This document shows positions 47,796 through 58,025 of a stretch of 64,000 bases of DNA, in pieces. The notes under the pieces were generated by a model. The model saw only the letters and a program-made list of their open reading frames with translations, ran no database searches and was not told where the DNA came from. The number at the start of each line of letters is the position of its first letter. Positions within the stretch are counted from its first letter, which is position 1. Origin of the DNA: Candidimonas nitroreducens (lineage in GTDB: Bacteria; Pseudomonadota; Gammaproteobacteria; Burkholderiales; Burkholderiaceae_B); assembly GCF_002209565.1 (NCBI RefSeq), contig NZ_NJIH01000009.1, positions 1-64,000 of the forward strand. Direction: 5' to 3'. The position numbers and the translations under genes are program-made.

Positions 47796-50453
47796 TTACC
47801 CCACTATATTGACCAGCTTGCCCGGCACCACGATGATGCGCTTGACCGGGCGTCCTTCCAGGAAACGCGTCACCGCGTCGTGTGCCGCGGCCTGTTGCTC
47901 GATTTCAGCCTTGGCGGACGTGCTGGCCACGGTCAGCGAACCGCGCAGCTTGCCGTTGACCTGCAGCATCAGCTCGATTTCGTCGGCCACCAGCGCCGCC
48001 TCGTCGACCGCGGGCCAGGGGGCGTCGAGCAGGTCGCCCAGAGCGGTGGCGTAGCCCAGATCCTGCCACAGCTGCCAGGTGATGTGCGGCACCACTGGAT
48101 ACAGCACGCGCAGCAGGACGCCGACGCATTCGGCCAGCGCCGCCGCGGCGGCCGGGCTGTCGTCCAGAACCGCGGACTCGATGGCATTGAGCATTTTCAT
48201 GCTGGTCGACACCACCGTGTTGTACTGCATGCGCTGGTAGTCGTAGTCGGCCTGCTTGAGCAGCGTATGGATGTCGCGCCGCAGGGTCTTGGCCGCACCC
48301 GCCGCCTGCGCCGCCGTGGCGCTGCCGCCCAGCCCCGCCTGCACGGCCTCGCGGCGTGCCAGGCAGAAAGCCCACACTTTGCGCAGATAGCGGTTGGCGC
48401 CTTCGACGCCCGAGTCCGACCATTCCAGGGTCTGTTCGGGCGGGCTGGCGAACATCACGAACAGGCGCGCGGTGTCGGCGCCCAGGCTGTCTATGAGCGA
48501 TTGCGGGTCGACGCCGTTGTTCTTGGACTTCGACATGGTGCCTATGCCGCCGTATTGCACCGCCGAGCCATCGGCGCGCAGGCGCGCGCCGACGATGGCG
48601 CCCTTGGCATCGACGATGTTCTCGACCTGCTCGGGCCAGAAGTATTCCACGCCGCCTTGCGCGTTCTTGCGCGAATAAATGTGGTTCAGCACCATGCCCT
48701 GGCACAGCAGGCGGGTGAAGGGTTCGTCGAAGTTCACCAGCCCCAGGTCGCGCATGACGCGCGTCCAGAAGCGCGCGTACAGCAGGTGCAGCACGGCGTG
48801 CTCGATGCCGCCGATGTATTGATCCATGGGCATCCAGTAGTCGTTGCGCGCATCGACCATGGCCGTGTCGTTGCCGGGCGACGTATAGCGCATGAAATAC
48901 CAGGACGAGTCGACGAAGGTGTCCATGGTGTCGGTCTCGCGCCGCGCCGCCTTGCCGCAGCGCGGGCACGAGCAGGCCAGGAAGGCCTCGCTGCGCGCCA
49001 GCGGATTGCCGCTGCCGTCGGGGATCAAGTCTTCGGGCAAGAGCACCGGCAAGTCTTGTTCGGGCACCGGCACCGGCCCGCAGTCCGGGCAGTGGATGAT
49101 GGGGATCGGCGTGCCCCAGTAGCGCTGGCGCGAGATGCCCCAGTCGCGCAGGCGCCAGGTAGTCTGTTTTTCGCCCAGGCCCTGCGCCGCCAGGTCGGCG
49201 GCCACCGCGTCCACCGCCTGGGCGGTGCTCAGGCCGTCGTACTTGCCGGAATTGACGGTACGGCCGCGCTGCTTGTCGGCGTACCATTCCTGCCAGGCGG
49301 TGGTGTCGTAGGCCTGGCCTTCGACGTCTATGACCTGCTGGATGGGCAGGCCGTACTTCAGGGCGAAGGCGAAATCGCGCTCGTCGTGGCCGGGCACGCC
49401 CATGACGGCGCCGTCGCCGTAGCTCATGAGCACGTAGTTGCCGACCCAGACCTGCACCGCCGCGCCGGTCAGCGGATGCGTGACCGACAACCCGGTGGGC
49501 ATGCCTTCTTTTTCGCGCGTGGCGAGTTCGGCCTCGGTGGTGCCGCCTTGCTTGCAGGCCTCGATGAAGGCCGCCAGGGCAGGGTTGCCGGCGGCGGCAT
49601 GCGCCGCCAGCGGGTGTTCGGGCGCCACCGCGCAGAAGGTCACGCCCATGATGGTGTCGGCGCGGGTGGTGAATACATACATGCGGCCGTCCTGGATCAG
49701 GGCGCCCGCGTCGTCGCGGATGTCGTGCGTGAAGGCGAAGCGCACGCCCTCGCTCTTGCCGATCCAGTTTTCCTGCATGACGCGCACGCGCTCGGGCCAG
49801 CCGGGCAGGCCGTCGTGCACTTGCTCGAGCAGTTCCTGGGCGTAGTCGGTGATGCGCAGGTAATAGCCGGGGATCTCGCGCTTTTCTACCGGCGCGCCGG
49901 AGCGCCAGCCGCGGCCGTCTATGACTTGCTCGTTGGCCAGCACGGTCTGGTCGACGGGATCCCAGTTGACGGTCTGCGTCTTGCGGTAGGCGATGCCTTT
50001 TTCCAGCATCTTCAGGAACAGCCACTGGTTCCATTTGTAGTACTTGGGGTCGCAGGCGCACATCTCGCGCGACCAGTCGATGGCCAGGCCCATGGCCTGC
50101 ATCTGCTTCTTCATGTACGCGATGTTGTCGTACGTCCATTTTGCAGGCGGCACGCCGGACTTCATGGCCGCGTTCTCGGCCGGCATGCCGAAGGCGTCCC
50201 AGCCCATGGGCATGAGCACGTTGTAGCCGCGCATGCGCAGCTGGCGCGCCATCATGTCGTTGATGGTGTAGTTGCGCACGTGCCCCATGTGCAGCTTGCC
50301 GCTGGGGTAGGGCAGCATCGAGCAGGCGTAGAACTTGGGCTTGGGGGTGCCGTCGGGCGCGGTGGCGGTTTCGACCACGCGGTAGACATCGCGCGCCTGC
50401 CAGTTCTCGTGGGCGGCGGCTTCGACGGCGGAAGGGTTGTAGCGTTCCTGCAT
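47796..50453 (-). CDS. leuS: Leucyl-tRNA synthetase
   Basis: Class-I aminoacyl-tRNA synthetase, 885 aa. HIGH-type motif '[15 protein letters not shown]' and KMSKS-type '[12 protein letters not shown]' are intact, with the editing domain between. The start at 50453 ([15 protein letters not shown]) matches homologues; a 12-codon extension is unlikely. First gene of the leuS-lptE-holA operon. Confidence 0.96.
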   Translation of the reverse strand: MQERYNPSAVEAAAHENWQARDVYRVVETATAPDGTPKPKFYACSMLPYPSGKLHMGHVRNYTINDMMARQLRMRGYNVLMPMGWDAFGMPAENAAMKSGVPPAKWTYDNIAYMKKQMQAMGLAIDWSREMCACDPKYYKWNQWLFLKMLEKGIAYRKTQTVNWDPVDQTVLANEQVIDGRGWRSGAPVEKREIPGYYLRITDYAQELLEQVHDGLPGWPERVRVMQENWIGKSEGVRFAFTHDIRDDAGALIQDGRMYVFTTRADTIMGVTFCAVAPEHPLAAHAAAGNPALAAFIEACKQGGTTEAELATREKEGMPTGLSVTHPLTGAAVQVWVGNYVLMSYGDGAVMGVPGHDERDFAFALKYGLPIQQVIDVEGQAYDTTAWQEWYADKQRGRTVNSGKYDGLSTAQAVDAVAADLAAQGLGEKQTTWRLRDWGISRQRYWGTPIPIIHCPDCGPVPVPEQDLPVLLPEDLIPDGSGNPLARSEAFLACSCPRCGKAARRETDTMDTFVDSSWYFMRYTSPGNDTAMVDARNDYWMPMDQYIGGIEHAVLHLLYARFWTRVMRDLGLVNFDEPFTRLLCQGMVLNHIYSRKNAQGGVEYFWPEQVENIVDAKGAIVGARLRADGSAVQYGGIGTMSKSKNNGVDPQSLIDSLGADTARLFVMFASPPEQTLEWSDSGVEGANRYLRKVWAFCLARREAVQAGLGGSATAAQAAGAAKTLRRDIHTLLKQADYDYQRMQYNTVVSTSMKMLNAIESAVLDDSPAAAAALAECVGVLLRVLYPVVPHITWQLWQDLGYATALGDLLDAPWPAVDEAALVADEIELMLQVNGKLRGSLTVASTSAKAEIEQQAAAHDAVTRFLEGRPVKRIIVVPGKLVNIVG

Positions 50454-50652
50454 GGAATTCGGATCTGTGTGGGGATGGTGGCGCGGCATGCATCATGCGC
50501 GCCTTGCGGTTGCAAGCCCTGCATTATAGGGCGGTGCGCGGGGGCGGGTCGAATGGCGGCTGCCAGGCGTGAAGGCTGGCATGCCAGGCGCGGTTTTTTC
50601 GTCGTCCGGTCGTTTCGTCGCCTGGCCTGGTTCTTGAGGCGCGGCCTAGCAC

Positions 50653-50702
50653 GGGGTACCTCCTTCCGGTTCGATACCCCACTCACCTCCAGGAGGTACC
50701 CC
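50653..50702. promoter_or_regulatory. Inverted repeat masking Shine-Dalgarno sequences on both strands
   Basis: GGGGTACCTCCT (50653-50664) and AGGAGGTACCCC (50691-50702) pair over 12 bp. On the plus strand the right arm contains AGGAGGT, five bases before an ATG at 50703. On the minus strand the left arm gives the same SD before a GTG at 50652. Inside are competing partners: TACCCC (50675-50680) and ACCTCC-A-GGAGGT (50685-50697). This allows two exclusive folds, as in an RNA switch or thermometer. It could also be a transposon-end relic. Confidence 0.6.
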
Positions 50703-50851
50703 ATGCTCTCCGCTCGGATCGTAGACGGGTGTGGGAAGCGAGCTACGCCTGCTCGCCGAAGTTGCCGCGATACCTGGCGCCAAGCCTGCGTGCAGCCCAT
50801 TTTTCAGCGCGTGAGCGGGTGCTGTGTGAAGGTGGGCCAGCCGCAGAAAAC

Positions 50852-50880
50852 AAAACCCCGCGGGCTTGCCGCGGGGTTTT
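50852..50880 (-). terminator. Rho-independent terminator of rpmB-rpmG
   Basis: Perfect 12-bp stem (50852-50863 with 50869-50880) of a GC core flanked by A/T, loop GCTTG; on the minus strand it continues into TTTTGTTTT. Confidence 0.88.
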
Positions 50881-50922
50881 CGGGGAATGCATCCGTGCCT
50901 TGCGGCACGGCGGTAAACCAGC

Positions 50923-51090
50923 TTACTTCAGCTTGGTTTCCTTGTATTCGACGTGCTTGCGCGCCACCGGGTCGAACTTCTTGATCAGCATCTTTTCAGG
51001 CATGTTGCGCTTGTTCTTGCTGGTCGTGTAGAAGTGGCCGGTGCCGGCCGTGGATTCGAGTTTGATCTTTTCGCGGATGCCTTTTGCCAT
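50923..51090 (-). CDS. rpmG: 50S ribosomal protein L33
   Basis: A 55-aa ribosomal protein. It reads [20 protein letters not shown] and ends in 'VEYKETKLK'. It has no cysteine, so it is the zinc-independent form. It is preceded by AGGAG and follows rpmB with 27 nt between, the usual rpmBG operon. Confidence 0.95.
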   Translation of the reverse strand: MAKGIREKIKLESTAGTGHFYTTSKNKRNMPEKMLIKKFDPVARKHVEYKETKLK

Positions 51091-51117
51091 GATCTGCTCC
51101 TGTGAGAGTTTAGGCCG

Positions 51118-51354
51118 TTAGGCCAGTTCGCCGCGGGCGCGCAGGTCGGCCAGCACGGAATCGATGCCGTTCTTGTCTATGGTGCGCAGAGCCTTGGCGC
51201 TGACGCGCAGGCGCACCCAGCGGTTTTCGCTCTCGACCCAGAAGCGGCGCGATTGCAGGTTGGGAAGAAAGCGACGCTTGGTCTTGTTGTTGGCGTGCGA
51301 AACGTTGTTGCCCGTCATCGGGCCTTTACCGGTAACTTGGCATACACGTGCCAT
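51118..51354 (-). CDS. rpmB: 50S ribosomal protein L28
   Basis: A 78-aa ribosomal protein. It begins [20 protein letters not shown] and includes '[17 protein letters not shown]'. The start is taken at 51354 to match the family; the longer frame adds 12 residues that family members lack. First gene of rpmB-rpmG. Confidence 0.95.
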   Translation of the reverse strand: MARVCQVTGKGPMTGNNVSHANNKTKRRFLPNLQSRRFWVESENRWVRLRVSAKALRTIDKNGIDSVLADLRARGELA

Positions 51355-51699
51355 GATCATACCCCTTGATATTAATTGGCCTGATGCCATCGCCCTGAAC
51401 CCGGGCCGGTACGACGCTTTGCAGTCAGTCTTGCCGCAATCGCCCGCCAGGCTCTGTCGGCTTACCCATAAATTGCAAACCTAAGCCGCAATCATGCGGC
51501 TGGCCCCCAATTTGGGCGCGCCCGTAAAGCCCATTAATATACTGTGAAATCGCAGTTTTAGCAAACTTATTAAGTGAATATATCCAGTTAATAACTTAAG
51601 TTCGCTTTCGTGCCCACCCGCTGTCGTACTCGGTGGCCATGCACCATGCATTGAGCTTCGATGACGTGGGCATTGCCGGTGTTCGGCGATGGCCTGCGC
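51355..51699. other. 345-nt region between the efflux gene and rpmB
   Basis: No gene supported. An A/T-rich stretch at about 51530-51600 probably contains promoters. A 7-bp hairpin (AGCCGCA-ATCA-TGCGGCT, 51484-51501) lies upstream of rpmB. Both neighbours are on the minus strand, so this is the rpmB promoter region and the 3' end of the efflux gene. Confidence 0.5.
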
Positions 51700-52905
51700 T
51701 TAGGCCTGCCTTTTGCCGTCGCGCAGGGCGATGCGGCCGAACAGCCACGACAGGCAGGCGCACAGCGCCAGCATGCCGGTCAGCGGCAGCGGCGTGGCCG
51801 ATTGCCAGGCGCTGACCGCCATGCCCGAGGCGGCGCCGCACAGCATCTGCAGGGTGCCCAGCAGGGCCGAGGCCACGCCCAGCCGGCCACCCTGGTCGGC
51901 CAGTGCCAGGGCCGCGGCGTTCGGGCTGACGAAGCCCTGGCTGGCCATGAAGCCGATCAGGCACAGCATCAGCAGGCTGAGCGTCATGCCGCCGGCCAGG
52001 GTGATGGCCAGCCCGGCCAGGGTGGCGCAGGCCAGGGTGATCTGGGCGATTTTCAACAGCCTTTCGGGGGTATGGCGGTTCAGCAGGCGCGCGCTGAACT
52101 GCGAGGCGATGATCAGCGCCGCGGCGTTGACGCCGAACAGCAGGCCGAAATAGCGCGGATCGACGTGGTAGATCTCGATGAATACGCGCGCCGAGCCCGA
52201 TATGTAGGCGAACAGGCCGGCCGAGCCGAAGCCGCCCGCCAGGGTGTAGCACATGAAGCGCTTGTGGGTCAGCAGCGCGGCGTAGTTGCGGGCGATGATG
52301 CCCGGGCGCAGGGCGACGGCCTTGCCGGGCGGCAGGCTTTCGCGCATGCTCCAGATTACGCCGCCCAGCAGCAGGAGGCCGCCGCCGGCCATGATGGCGA
52401 ACAGGCCGCGCCAGCTGCCCAGCAGCAGCACCTGGCCGCCCAGCAGCGGGGCCAGGATGGGGGTGGCGCCCATCACCAGTATCAGCACGGAGAGCGCCTT
52501 GGCCGCGTCGCGGGTTTCGAAATTGTCGCGGATGACAGCGCGCGGGATCACCATGCCGCAGGCGCCGCCGAAGGCCTGCACGATGCGCCACAGGGTCAGG
52601 TGCTCGATGTTGTCGGTCAGGCCGCAGGCGATGGAGGCGCCGATGAACAGCAGCAGCCCGATGATCAGCGGCGGCTTGCGGCCGTAGCGGTCGGCGAAAG
52701 GCCCGTAGACCAGCTGTGCCAGCGCCAGGCCCAGCAGGTAGCTGGCGACGGTGCGCTCGACCTTGCCTTCCGTGGTGTGCAGGCCGTGCACGATGGACGG
52801 AAAGGCGGGCAGGTACATGTCGATCGCCAGCGGGCCCAGGGCGGTGAGCAGCCCCATCAGTATCAGCCAGGGCGGGAAGTTGCGTGTCTTGGTGACGGAA
52901 GGCAT
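51700..52905 (-). CDS. Bcr/CflA-family MFS drug efflux transporter
   Basis: A 401-aa inner-membrane transporter with 12 helices. Family features are 'GLLTALGPLAIDMYLPAFPSI' at TM1 and motif A 'LVYGPFADRYGRKPPLI'. It probably exports bicyclomycin-, sulfonamide- or chloramphenicol-like compounds or peptides. Single gene, divergent from the cyclopropane-synthase gene. Confidence 0.9.
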   Translation of the reverse strand: MPSVTKTRNFPPWLILMGLLTALGPLAIDMYLPAFPSIVHGLHTTEGKVERTVASYLLGLALAQLVYGPFADRYGRKPPLIIGLLLFIGASIACGLTDNIEHLTLWRIVQAFGGACGMVIPRAVIRDNFETRDAAKALSVLILVMGATPILAPLLGGQVLLLGSWRGLFAIMAGGGLLLLGGVIWSMRESLPPGKAVALRPGIIARNYAALLTHKRFMCYTLAGGFGSAGLFAYISGSARVFIEIYHVDPRYFGLLFGVNAAALIIASQFSARLLNRHTPERLLKIAQITLACATLAGLAITLAGGMTLSLLMLCLIGFMASQGFVSPNAAALALADQGGRLGVASALLGTLQMLCGAASGMAVSAWQSATPLPLTGMLALCACLSWLFGRIALRDGKRQA

Positions 52906-53123
52906 GTATTGAAAGCAGAAGGCGGTCGATTGCGCGGGTGCGGCAATATCCGCGCGGTGTCATCGCGCCGCAGGCCCAGGGCCGTGGCTGGCGGATCGGA
53001 TGCTTGCCCGGCCGCCTGGGCTGGCAGATGGAGCAGCGCATCTTAGCATGGGCGTTTGCGTAGTTTTTTCCAGATCGAATATCATTTTCCGGTTTCGTCC
53101 GTACGGGAAATAGGAGATTGATT

Positions 53124-54380
53124 GTGAATTCGGTTTTGTCCGCTGTCGAAAACAAGCTTGCGGCTTTGCCGCTCCCTGTCGAGTTGACCATGCCCGATGG
53201 AACGCGGGTGGGGGCGGCCAACGCGCGCATCCGCATCACCGCCAAGGACAAGAGCGCGCTGGCGCACCTGGCTGCAGGACAGGTGGGCGTGCTGGGCGAA
53301 GACTATGTGCAGGGCAAGCTCGACATCGAGGGCTCGATGCGCGACGTGATGGCCATGGCGGCCGCTATCCTGCCCGGTTCGCCGGTGGATGCGGCGCGCG
53401 GCGGCCGGCTTACCGGCCTGGTGCAGCGCCTGTTGTCCGTGTGGCACCACTCCATCGAGCGCGACGCGCGCCAGATCCAGTTCCACTACGACTTGTCGGA
53501 CGACTTCTACGCCTTGTGGCTGGATCCGCGCCGCGTCTATTCCTGCGCCTACTTCCGCGAGCCCGACATGACGGTTGCGCAGGCGCAAGAGGCCAAGCTG
53601 GATCACATCTGCCGCAAGCTGCGCCTGCATGAGGGCGAGCGTTTCCTGGATGTGGGGGCGGGCTGGGGCGGCCTGCTGCTGTGGGCCGCCGAGAATTACG
53701 GCGTGGACGCCACCGGCATCACGCTGTCCAAGAACCAGCATGCGCACGTCAACCGCCTGATTCAGGAAAAAGGGCTGGGCGGACGGGTGCGCATGGAATT
53801 GCTGGACTATCGCAAGCTGGACGAGTCCCGGCCGTACGACAAGATCGCGTCGGTGGGCATGTTCGAGCACGTCGGCCGCGCCCAGCTGCAGGGCTATTTC
53901 GCCAAGCTGCGGCGCCTGCTGCGCCCGGGCGGCCTGGTCATGAACCACGGCATTACGGCCGGCGGACTGCGCAATTCCGAGCTGGGCTCGGGCATGGGCG
54001 AGTTCATCGAAAAATACATCTTCCCGGGCGGCGAGCTGACGCACATCAGCAATGTGCTGGCCACGCTTACCGATGGCGGCCTGGAAGGGCTGGACATCGA
54101 AAACCTGCGTCCGCACTACGCCCGCACCTTGTGGGCCTGGAGCGATGCGCTGGAAGCCTGCCTGCCGCAGGCGCGCGCCATACTTGGCGGCGACCAGGGC
54201 GAGCGCTCGCTGCGCGCCTATCGCGTCTACCTGGCCGGCTGCGCCATGGGTTTCGAGCACGGCTGGATCGCCCTGCACCAGGTGCTGGCCCAGCCCATGG
54301 CCGCGGGACGCAGCGACGAGCTGGACTATCCCGCCGACCTGAGCTACCCGTGGCGGCGCGACTACATCTACCAGCGCTAG
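53124..54380 (+). CDS. Cyclopropane-fatty-acyl-phospholipid synthase family protein
   Basis: SAM-dependent methyltransferase acting on membrane lipid double bonds, 418 aa. The start is GTG at 53124 with AGGAGA 7 nt upstream. An N-terminal lipid-binding domain is followed by SAM motif 'FLDVGAGWGGLLLWAAENYG', then 'GITLSKNQHAH' and 'KIASVGMFEHVG'. Motif I has Ala instead of the usual Cys (GCGWGG). Expected to modify phospholipids in stationary phase or acid stress. Confidence 0.9.
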   Translation: MNSVLSAVENKLAALPLPVELTMPDGTRVGAANARIRITAKDKSALAHLAAGQVGVLGEDYVQGKLDIEGSMRDVMAMAAAILPGSPVDAARGGRLTGLVQRLLSVWHHSIERDARQIQFHYDLSDDFYALWLDPRRVYSCAYFREPDMTVAQAQEAKLDHICRKLRLHEGERFLDVGAGWGGLLLWAAENYGVDATGITLSKNQHAHVNRLIQEKGLGGRVRMELLDYRKLDESRPYDKIASVGMFEHVGRAQLQGYFAKLRRLLRPGGLVMNHGITAGGLRNSELGSGMGEFIEKYIFPGGELTHISNVLATLTDGGLEGLDIENLRPHYARTLWAWSDALEACLPQARAILGGDQGERSLRAYRVYLAGCAMGFEHGWIALHQVLAQPMAAGRSDELDYPADLSYPWRRDYIYQR

Positions 54381-54738
54381 CCGAAGCCGCCCGCGGCGCC
54401 GGCGGTGTCTGATTTTGTCACTGTCGCTAATTTCGCGTAAAATGCCGGCTACTACGCGGTTTTGTTTCAATCCGGGATCATGGGTTTGCACCCTCGTCCC
54501 TGCCAGCAACTACGTGGCGCGCCGGCGGTGCGCCACGCATGTTTCTTACAGTGCTTCACGCCGCAGGCCCGCCGCAAGGCACCAGGGCCTGTAGCCGGGC
54601 GGCCCGCCCGGCGAATTTCCGGCTTCGAGGCGCTCATACCGGTCTGTATCGGCGGTTCCGCCCGTCTTCCGCACACCCCTTAACCCTGGCGCATGCCGGC
54701 CGCGCGGCCTTGCGTCCATGCAACTTAAGGAGGCTGCC
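54381..54738 (+). promoter_or_regulatory. Promoter and about 290-nt leader of the proX operon
   Basis: TTGTCA (54415-54420), a 17-bp spacer and TAAAAT (54438-54443) form a good promoter, so transcription should start near 54450. The 5' leader before the ATG at 54739 is then about 290 nt. It includes stem-loops such as GCCGGGC/GCCCGGC (54594-54612) and a GTGGCGC/GCGCCAC pair at about 54514-54536. The leader could carry osmotic control; no known riboswitch was recognised. Confidence 0.55.
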
Positions 54739-55800
54739 ATGTCTTTGCTCGTGAGTCGTTCACGTAGTGCGTCGCCCGACGCCGTCACGCGATCCGCCCG
54801 GATCGTTTCCACCCTGGTGCTCGCCCTTGCCGCCCTCGGCGCGGGCCTGGCCCCGAACCCCGCCCGCGCCGCCGCAGCGGCGCAGTGCGAACTGCAGCGC
54901 CCCATGCGCTTCGGCGGCATGAACTGGGAATCGAACCTGGTGCTGGTCGAAGTCGAGCGCTTCATCGCCGAAAAGGGCTACGGCTGCGACACCGAGGTGC
55001 TGCCCACCGAGACGCTGCCCGCGCTGGCGGCGCTGCAGCGCGGCGACCTGGATGTCAATACCGAGGTATGGCTCAATAGTGTGGCCGAGCCCTGGGCCAA
55101 GGCCCTGGCCACCGGCAAGGTCAAGCGCGTGGGCGATATCTACATGGGCGGCGAAGCCTGGTTCATTCCGCGCTATACCGCCGAACGGCTGCCGGGCCTG
55201 AAGAAGGCGGCCGACCTGCCCAAGTACAAAGACAAATTCGAAGACCCCGAAGAGCCCGACAAGGGGCGGTTCTACGGCTGCCCCGCGGGCTGGGGCTGCG
55301 AGGTCGTCAGCGGCAATCTTTTCAAGGCGCTGAAGCTGGGCGACACCTACACGCTGTTCTCGCCGGGCACCGGCGCCACCCAGAAGGCGGCGCTGATGTC
55401 GGCCTACAAGCGCAAGGAAAACATCGTCTTCTACTACTGGTATCCGACGCCGCTGGTCGGCGCCCTGGATCTGGTCAAGCTGGAACTGCCGCCGTACGAC
55501 AAGGCGCGCCAGCAGTGCCTGACCGATCCGCACTGCGCCGATCCCAAGCCCTCGGACTATCCCGGCAATCCGGTGTTCACGGCCGTGTCCACGGCTTTCG
55601 CCGGCCAGGCGCCGCAGCTGACCGCCTTCCTGTCCAAGGTGGCGGTGCCGCTGCCCGTCATGAACACGATGCTGGCCCGCATGGCCGACAGCGACATCGA
55701 GCCGGAAGACGTGGCTCGCTGGTTCCTGAAGAACCAGGCGGCGGTGTGGACCCAGTGGGTGCCCGCCGACGTATCGGCGCGCGTCCAGGCCGCCCTCTGA
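54739..55800 (+). CDS. ProX/OpuAC-like glycine betaine/proline binding protein
   Basis: Periplasmic quaternary-amine binding protein, 353 aa. AAGGAGG lies 6 nt before the ATG at 54739. A long signal peptide ends near NPARAAAA. 'MRFGGMNWESNLVLVEVERF' and 'EVLPTETLPALAALQRGDLD' are OpuAC-family segments; several Trp/Tyr ('WEW'-type cage candidates) are present. First gene of an importer with permease and ATPase genes. Confidence 0.9.
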   Translation: MSLLVSRSRSASPDAVTRSARIVSTLVLALAALGAGLAPNPARAAAAAQCELQRPMRFGGMNWESNLVLVEVERFIAEKGYGCDTEVLPTETLPALAALQRGDLDVNTEVWLNSVAEPWAKALATGKVKRVGDIYMGGEAWFIPRYTAERLPGLKKAADLPKYKDKFEDPEEPDKGRFYGCPAGWGCEVVSGNLFKALKLGDTYTLFSPGTGATQKAALMSAYKRKENIVFYYWYPTPLVGALDLVKLELPPYDKARQQCLTDPHCADPKPSDYPGNPVFTAVSTAFAGQAPQLTAFLSKVAVPLPVMNTMLARMADSDIEPEDVARWFLKNQAAVWTQWVPADVSARVQAAL

Positions 55801-55872
55801 CGCACTGGCGTCATCGCACAGACCGCGGCCCCGGACGCCGTCCGGGGCGCCGCGTATCAACAGGAGGGCCAT

Positions 55873-56730
55873 ATGTTCCCGGAATTTATTTCGGCGCGCG
55901 CGATTCGCGCGCCCATCGACGCTTTCGTCGGTAATCTCGTCAACGACTATGCACAAGAGCTGCGCGCCCTGACCCGGCCGCTGCTGCACGTGCTGGTGTG
56001 GATGGATCACACCCTGCGCCACGCCCCGTGGTGGTCGGTAGTGCTGGTGGTCGTGGCGCTGGCCTGGGCGGCGAGCCGCAAGCCGGCATTCAGCCTGCTA
56101 ATGGGCCTGCTGTTGTGCCTGATCGGCGCAATCGGCCTGTGGGACGCCGCCATGCAGACCCTGTCGCTGATGATAGTTGCGGTCGTGCTGTCGGTGCTGA
56201 TCGGCGTGCCGCTGGGCATACTCATGGCTCGCTGCAAATGGCTGCGCAGCCTGATGCTGCCGATGCTGGACGTGATGCAGACCATGCCCAGCTTCGTGTA
56301 TTTGATCCCGGTGGTGATGTTGTTCAACCTGGGCAAGATCGCCGCCTTGTTCGCCACCATCATCTACGCCGTGCCACCGGTAATACGCCTGACCGACCTC
56401 GGCATACGCATGGTCGACGCCGAAGTGCTGGAGGCCTCGCGCGCCTTCGGCGCCGGCCGGCTGCAGCAATTGTTCGGCGTGCAGCTGCCCCTGGCCATGC
56501 CCAACATCATGGCGGGCATCAACCAGACCACCATGATGGCGCTGGCCATGGTGGTGATTGCCTCGATGATAGGCGTGCGCGGCCTGGGCTACGAGGTCTT
56601 GCAGGGCATCAACCGCCTGGAGGTGGGGCGCGGGCTGCTGGCCGGCCTGGGCATCGTGATCCTGGCGATCATTTTCGACCGCATCACCCAGGCCTTCGGC
56701 CGCGGCAGAGGGCGGGGGGGGCAGGCATGA
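55873..56730 (+). CDS. Glycine betaine/proline ABC transporter permease, ProW-like
   Basis: Inner-membrane permease, 285 aa, with about six helices. The EAA loop is visible as 'EVLEASRAFGAGRLQQLFGV' with 'QLPLAMPNIMAGINQTTMMA'. AGGAGG precedes the ATG. It overlaps the ATPase gene by 4 nt (ATGA). It forms the channel of the importer fed by the upstream binding protein. Confidence 0.92.
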   Translation: MFPEFISARAIRAPIDAFVGNLVNDYAQELRALTRPLLHVLVWMDHTLRHAPWWSVVLVVVALAWAASRKPAFSLLMGLLLCLIGAIGLWDAAMQTLSLMIVAVVLSVLIGVPLGILMARCKWLRSLMLPMLDVMQTMPSFVYLIPVVMLFNLGKIAALFATIIYAVPPVIRLTDLGIRMVDAEVLEASRAFGAGRLQQLFGVQLPLAMPNIMAGINQTTMMALAMVVIASMIGVRGLGYEVLQGINRLEVGRGLLAGLGIVILAIIFDRITQAFGRGRGRGGQA

Positions 56731-58025
56731 GCAAGATCGAGATCCGCAACGTCTACAAGATTTTCGGCCCGCAGCCGCAGCGCTGGCTCGATGCGGTACG
56801 CGCTTCCTCCCAAGGGGAAGAGGGCGCGCCGGGGCAGACGGGCACGCCTCTGTCCAAGAAAGAGCTGCTGGCGCGCAGCGGCCACACGCTGGGCCTGCGC
56901 GACATCAGCCTGTCGATCGAGGCGGGCAGCATCTACGTCATCATGGGCCTTTCGGGCTCGGGCAAATCGACCCTGATCCGCCATTTCAACCGCTTGATCG
57001 AACCGAGCGCCGGCTGCATCGAAGTCGACGGCGTCGACGTCACCTCGCTGGGGCGCGGCGAGCTGGAACGATTCCGCCAGAACAAGATGAGCATGGTGTT
57101 CCAGCGCTTCGGCCTGTTCCCGCACCGCACGGTGCTGGACAATGCCGGCTACGGGCTGAAGGTGCGCGGCGTGGCCCGCGCCGAGCGCCGCGAGCGCGCC
57201 ATGCACTGGCTGCGCCAGGTAGGGCTGGCCGGTTTCGAACACCAGTACCCGCACCAGCTTTCGGGCGGCATGCAGCAGCGCGTGGGCCTGGCGCGGGCGC
57301 TGGCCACCGATGCCGAGATCCTGCTGATGGACGAGGCCTTCTCCGCCCTGGATCCCCTGATCCGGCGCGAGATGCAGGATCAGCTTCTGCAGTTGCAGGC
57401 GCAGTTGAACAAGACCATTGTGTTTATCACCCACGACCTGGACGAAGCCTTGCGGCTGGGCAACCGCATCGCGATTCTGAAGGACGGCGAACTGATCCAG
57501 GAAGGCACGCCCGAAGACATCCTGCTCAGTCCGGCCAATGATTATGTGCAGTCGTTCCTGCAGGACGTGAATCGCAGCAAGGTGTTGAACGCCGCGCATG
57601 CGTGCCGGGTGCCGGCCCTGACGCTGACCATGCGCACGCGTCCGGCGCATGCCGTGGAACGGCTGGCGGCGGCGGGCCTGGATTATGCCGCGGTGCTCGA
57701 CGGCAAGCGCCTGGCCGGCGTGCTCGACAGGCCGCAGGCCGAGCGGGCGCTGCGCGAGGGCGTGCGCGACATCTCGCGCCATCTGGGCGACATGGCCTCG
57801 GTACCGGCCAGCGCCGGGCTGGACGAAGTGCTGGCGCGCCTGTTGCGCAGCACCGAGCCGCTGGCGGTCACCGGTGAAGACGATGAGTTCCTGGGCCTGA
57901 TGTCGCGCAGCAAGGTGGTGGAACTGGTGGCGCCCGTCATCGACGGCGAGGCGGGCCCTGCGCAAGCCGGCGCTGCCGGCCAGCCGGAGCAGCAGGCCGC
58001 GGCCGCTGATGCGGCGCTACCCTGA
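56727..58025 (+). CDS. Glycine betaine/proline ABC transporter ATP-binding protein, ProV-like
   Basis: ATPase with C-terminal CBS domains, 432 aa. Walker A 'GLSGSGKST', signature '[16 protein letters not shown]' and Walker B '[12 protein letters not shown]' are intact. The C-terminal part (about 290-405) forms the CBS pair that senses ionic strength in OpuA-type systems. A variable insertion (residues about 20-50) precedes the Walker A. It ends in a 9-nt overlap with the convergent MATE gene. Confidence 0.92.
   Translation: MSKIEIRNVYKIFGPQPQRWLDAVRASSQGEEGAPGQTGTPLSKKELLARSGHTLGLRDISLSIEAGSIYVIMGLSGSGKSTLIRHFNRLIEPSAGCIEVDGVDVTSLGRGELERFRQNKMSMVFQRFGLFPHRTVLDNAGYGLKVRGVARAERRERAMHWLRQVGLAGFEHQYPHQLSGGMQQRVGLARALATDAEILLMDEAFSALDPLIRREMQDQLLQLQAQLNKTIVFITHDLDEALRLGNRIAILKDGELIQEGTPEDILLSPANDYVQSFLQDVNRSKVLNAAHACRVPALTLTMRTRPAHAVERLAAAGLDYAAVLDGKRLAGVLDRPQAERALREGVRDISRHLGDMASVPASAGLDEVLARLLRSTEPLAVTGEDDEFLGLMSRSKVVELVAPVIDGEAGPAQAGAAGQPEQQAAAADAALP

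Larger units (their letters stand above)
50454..50922. other. 469-nt region between rpmG and leuS
   Basis: Contains the rpmG terminator (50852-50880), the Shine-Dalgarno-masking inverted repeat (50653-50702) and presumably the leuS promoter, which is not clear. Two short open frames start from the inverted repeat in opposite directions (50703-50984 plus, 50524-50652 minus), but their composition does not look coding. Confidence 0.5.

Noticed and set aside
47631-50984. 1117-codon plus-strand frame opposite leuS
   Set aside because: Antisense to lptE and leuS; its length only reflects GC bias in the third position.
50703-50984. 93-aa frame with a perfect SD after the inverted repeat
   Set aside because: It runs through the rpmG terminator and antisense to rpmG, and has no recognisable feature; the SD is kept as a regulatory finding only.
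54717-54738. Start of the proX-like gene seven codons earlier (54718)
   Set aside because: The AAGGAGG ribosome site lies inside this extension and points to the ATG at 54739.
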